From contig JAEUIK010000620.1 in the NCBI GenBank assembly GCA_016793185.1, forward strand, positions 1-5,089: 5,089 nt of DNA, in the 5' to 3' direction. This DNA is from Planctomycetaceae bacterium (GTDB taxonomy: Bacteria > Planctomycetota > Planctomycetia > Pirellulales > JAEUIK01). Of the stretch, positions 4,905 to 5,089 are shown piece after piece; the first letter of the stretch is position 1, and each line of letters begins with the position of its first letter. Both the position numbers and the translations under genes were made by a program. The notes under the pieces were generated by a model. The model made no database searches. It worked only from the letters and a program-made list of their open reading frames with translations, and had not been told where the DNA came from.

Positions 4905-5089
4905 AAGGGATTGGCGGAGTGCAGCGACGCCGTGGGCACGGGGCGAGAACCGCTGGAGACGAGACTTGTCGTCGGGATAACCGAGGAAACCCCCGGTTAA
5001 ACCCGGGGAAAACGCTCCCCCCGTGGTTCGATTCGCCGCGCCGACGGCGATTACTGGCCGGTCCGAGAGCCGTTGTGACCACGGGGTGT
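4905..5089. other. Gene-free stretch of GC-rich inverted repeats
   Basis: I find no convincing gene here. The stretch holds a chain of inverted repeats: GACGA/TCGTC (4958-4962 with 4969-4973); TAACCG/CGGTTA (4978-4983 with 4994-4999), which overlaps and so competes with CCCCGG/CCGGGG (4991-4996 with 5003-5008); TCGCCG/CGGCGA (5033-5038 with 5045-5050); and an enclosing 9-bp pair CCCCGTGGT/ACCACGGGG (5019-5027 with 5078-5086). It could encode a structured RNA, be the terminator zone of a gene beyond the right edge, or be chance pairing in GC-rich DNA. It matches no RNA family I recognise, and the strand is unknown. Confidence 0.3.

Noticed and set aside
4764..5000. Plus-strand reading frame of 78 codons (TTG start, or ATG at 4773).
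   Set aside because: No ribosome site, start within the promoter island, composition shifts midway from AT-rich to GC-rich, and no recognisable domain.
5024..5038. GGTTCGATTC resembles a tRNA T-loop.
   Set aside because: The flanking bases do not form a 5-bp T stem, and no acceptor, D or anticodon arm can be drawn around it.
4813..5082. Minus-strand reading frame of 89 codons from GTG at 5082.
   Set aside because: Arg/Pro/Ser-rich, shadow-like protein with no domain and no ribosome site; it runs through inverted repeats and would end inside the AT-rich island. A gene tail entering from the right cannot be fully excluded.

Overview
The window is GC-rich bacterial DNA with four genes, all on the minus strand. 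In order of transcription, right to left, they are two small heat-shock proteins (Hsp20 family), a full-length PTS enzyme I (PtsI), and a secreted prolyl oligopeptidase (peptidase family S9A) that runs off the left edge. The GC-rich codon use, the sigma-54 promoter before a stress operon, and an enzyme I with an atypical active-site loop next to no sugar transporter fit a Planctomycetes-like organism (Pirellula-type). That assignment is inference; no taxonomic marker lies in the window.

Right edge to about 4733: a non-coding control region. It has a GC-rich stretch of inverted repeats (about 4905-5089), then an AT-rich island (about 4764-4866), then a near-perfect sigma-54 (-24/-12) promoter on the minus strand at 4743-4758. 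The spacing between the GG and GC elements is exactly 10 bases. An inverted repeat at 4840-4852 sits where an enhancer-binding activator would be expected. From the predicted transcription start near 4732 a leader of about 150 bases runs to the first hsp20 gene. It carries a stable hairpin near its 5' end and a weak hairpin that would cover part of the Shine-Dalgarno sequence.

About 4583-3646: the tandem hsp20 genes, 101 bases apart, each with a strong ribosome binding site. A 10-bp perfect GC hairpin lies between them. They share the C-terminal tail AAKPRKI-x-VQ but have diverged elsewhere, as expected for two co-expressed chaperone subunits.

About 3645-1628: a 136-base gap with two hairpins, one followed by a U-rich stretch and so possibly a terminator, then ptsI, then a 121-base gap leading to the oligopeptidase gene. 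Enzyme I keeps its catalytic residues at nearly the E. coli positions (His189, Arg296, Arg332, Cys506), but its phospho-histidine loop reads GGGTSHAAI instead of the usual GGRTSH(T/S). No HPr, HPr kinase or EII gene is visible.

The chaperone operon makes sense as a sigma-54/activator-controlled stress response. Whether ptsI and the peptidase belong to the same transcript is unresolved. I found no mobile element, CRISPR array, tRNA or rRNA, and no clear sign of an entirely new system. The most unusual parts are the regulatory architecture in front of the hsp20 pair and the structured, gene-free right end.
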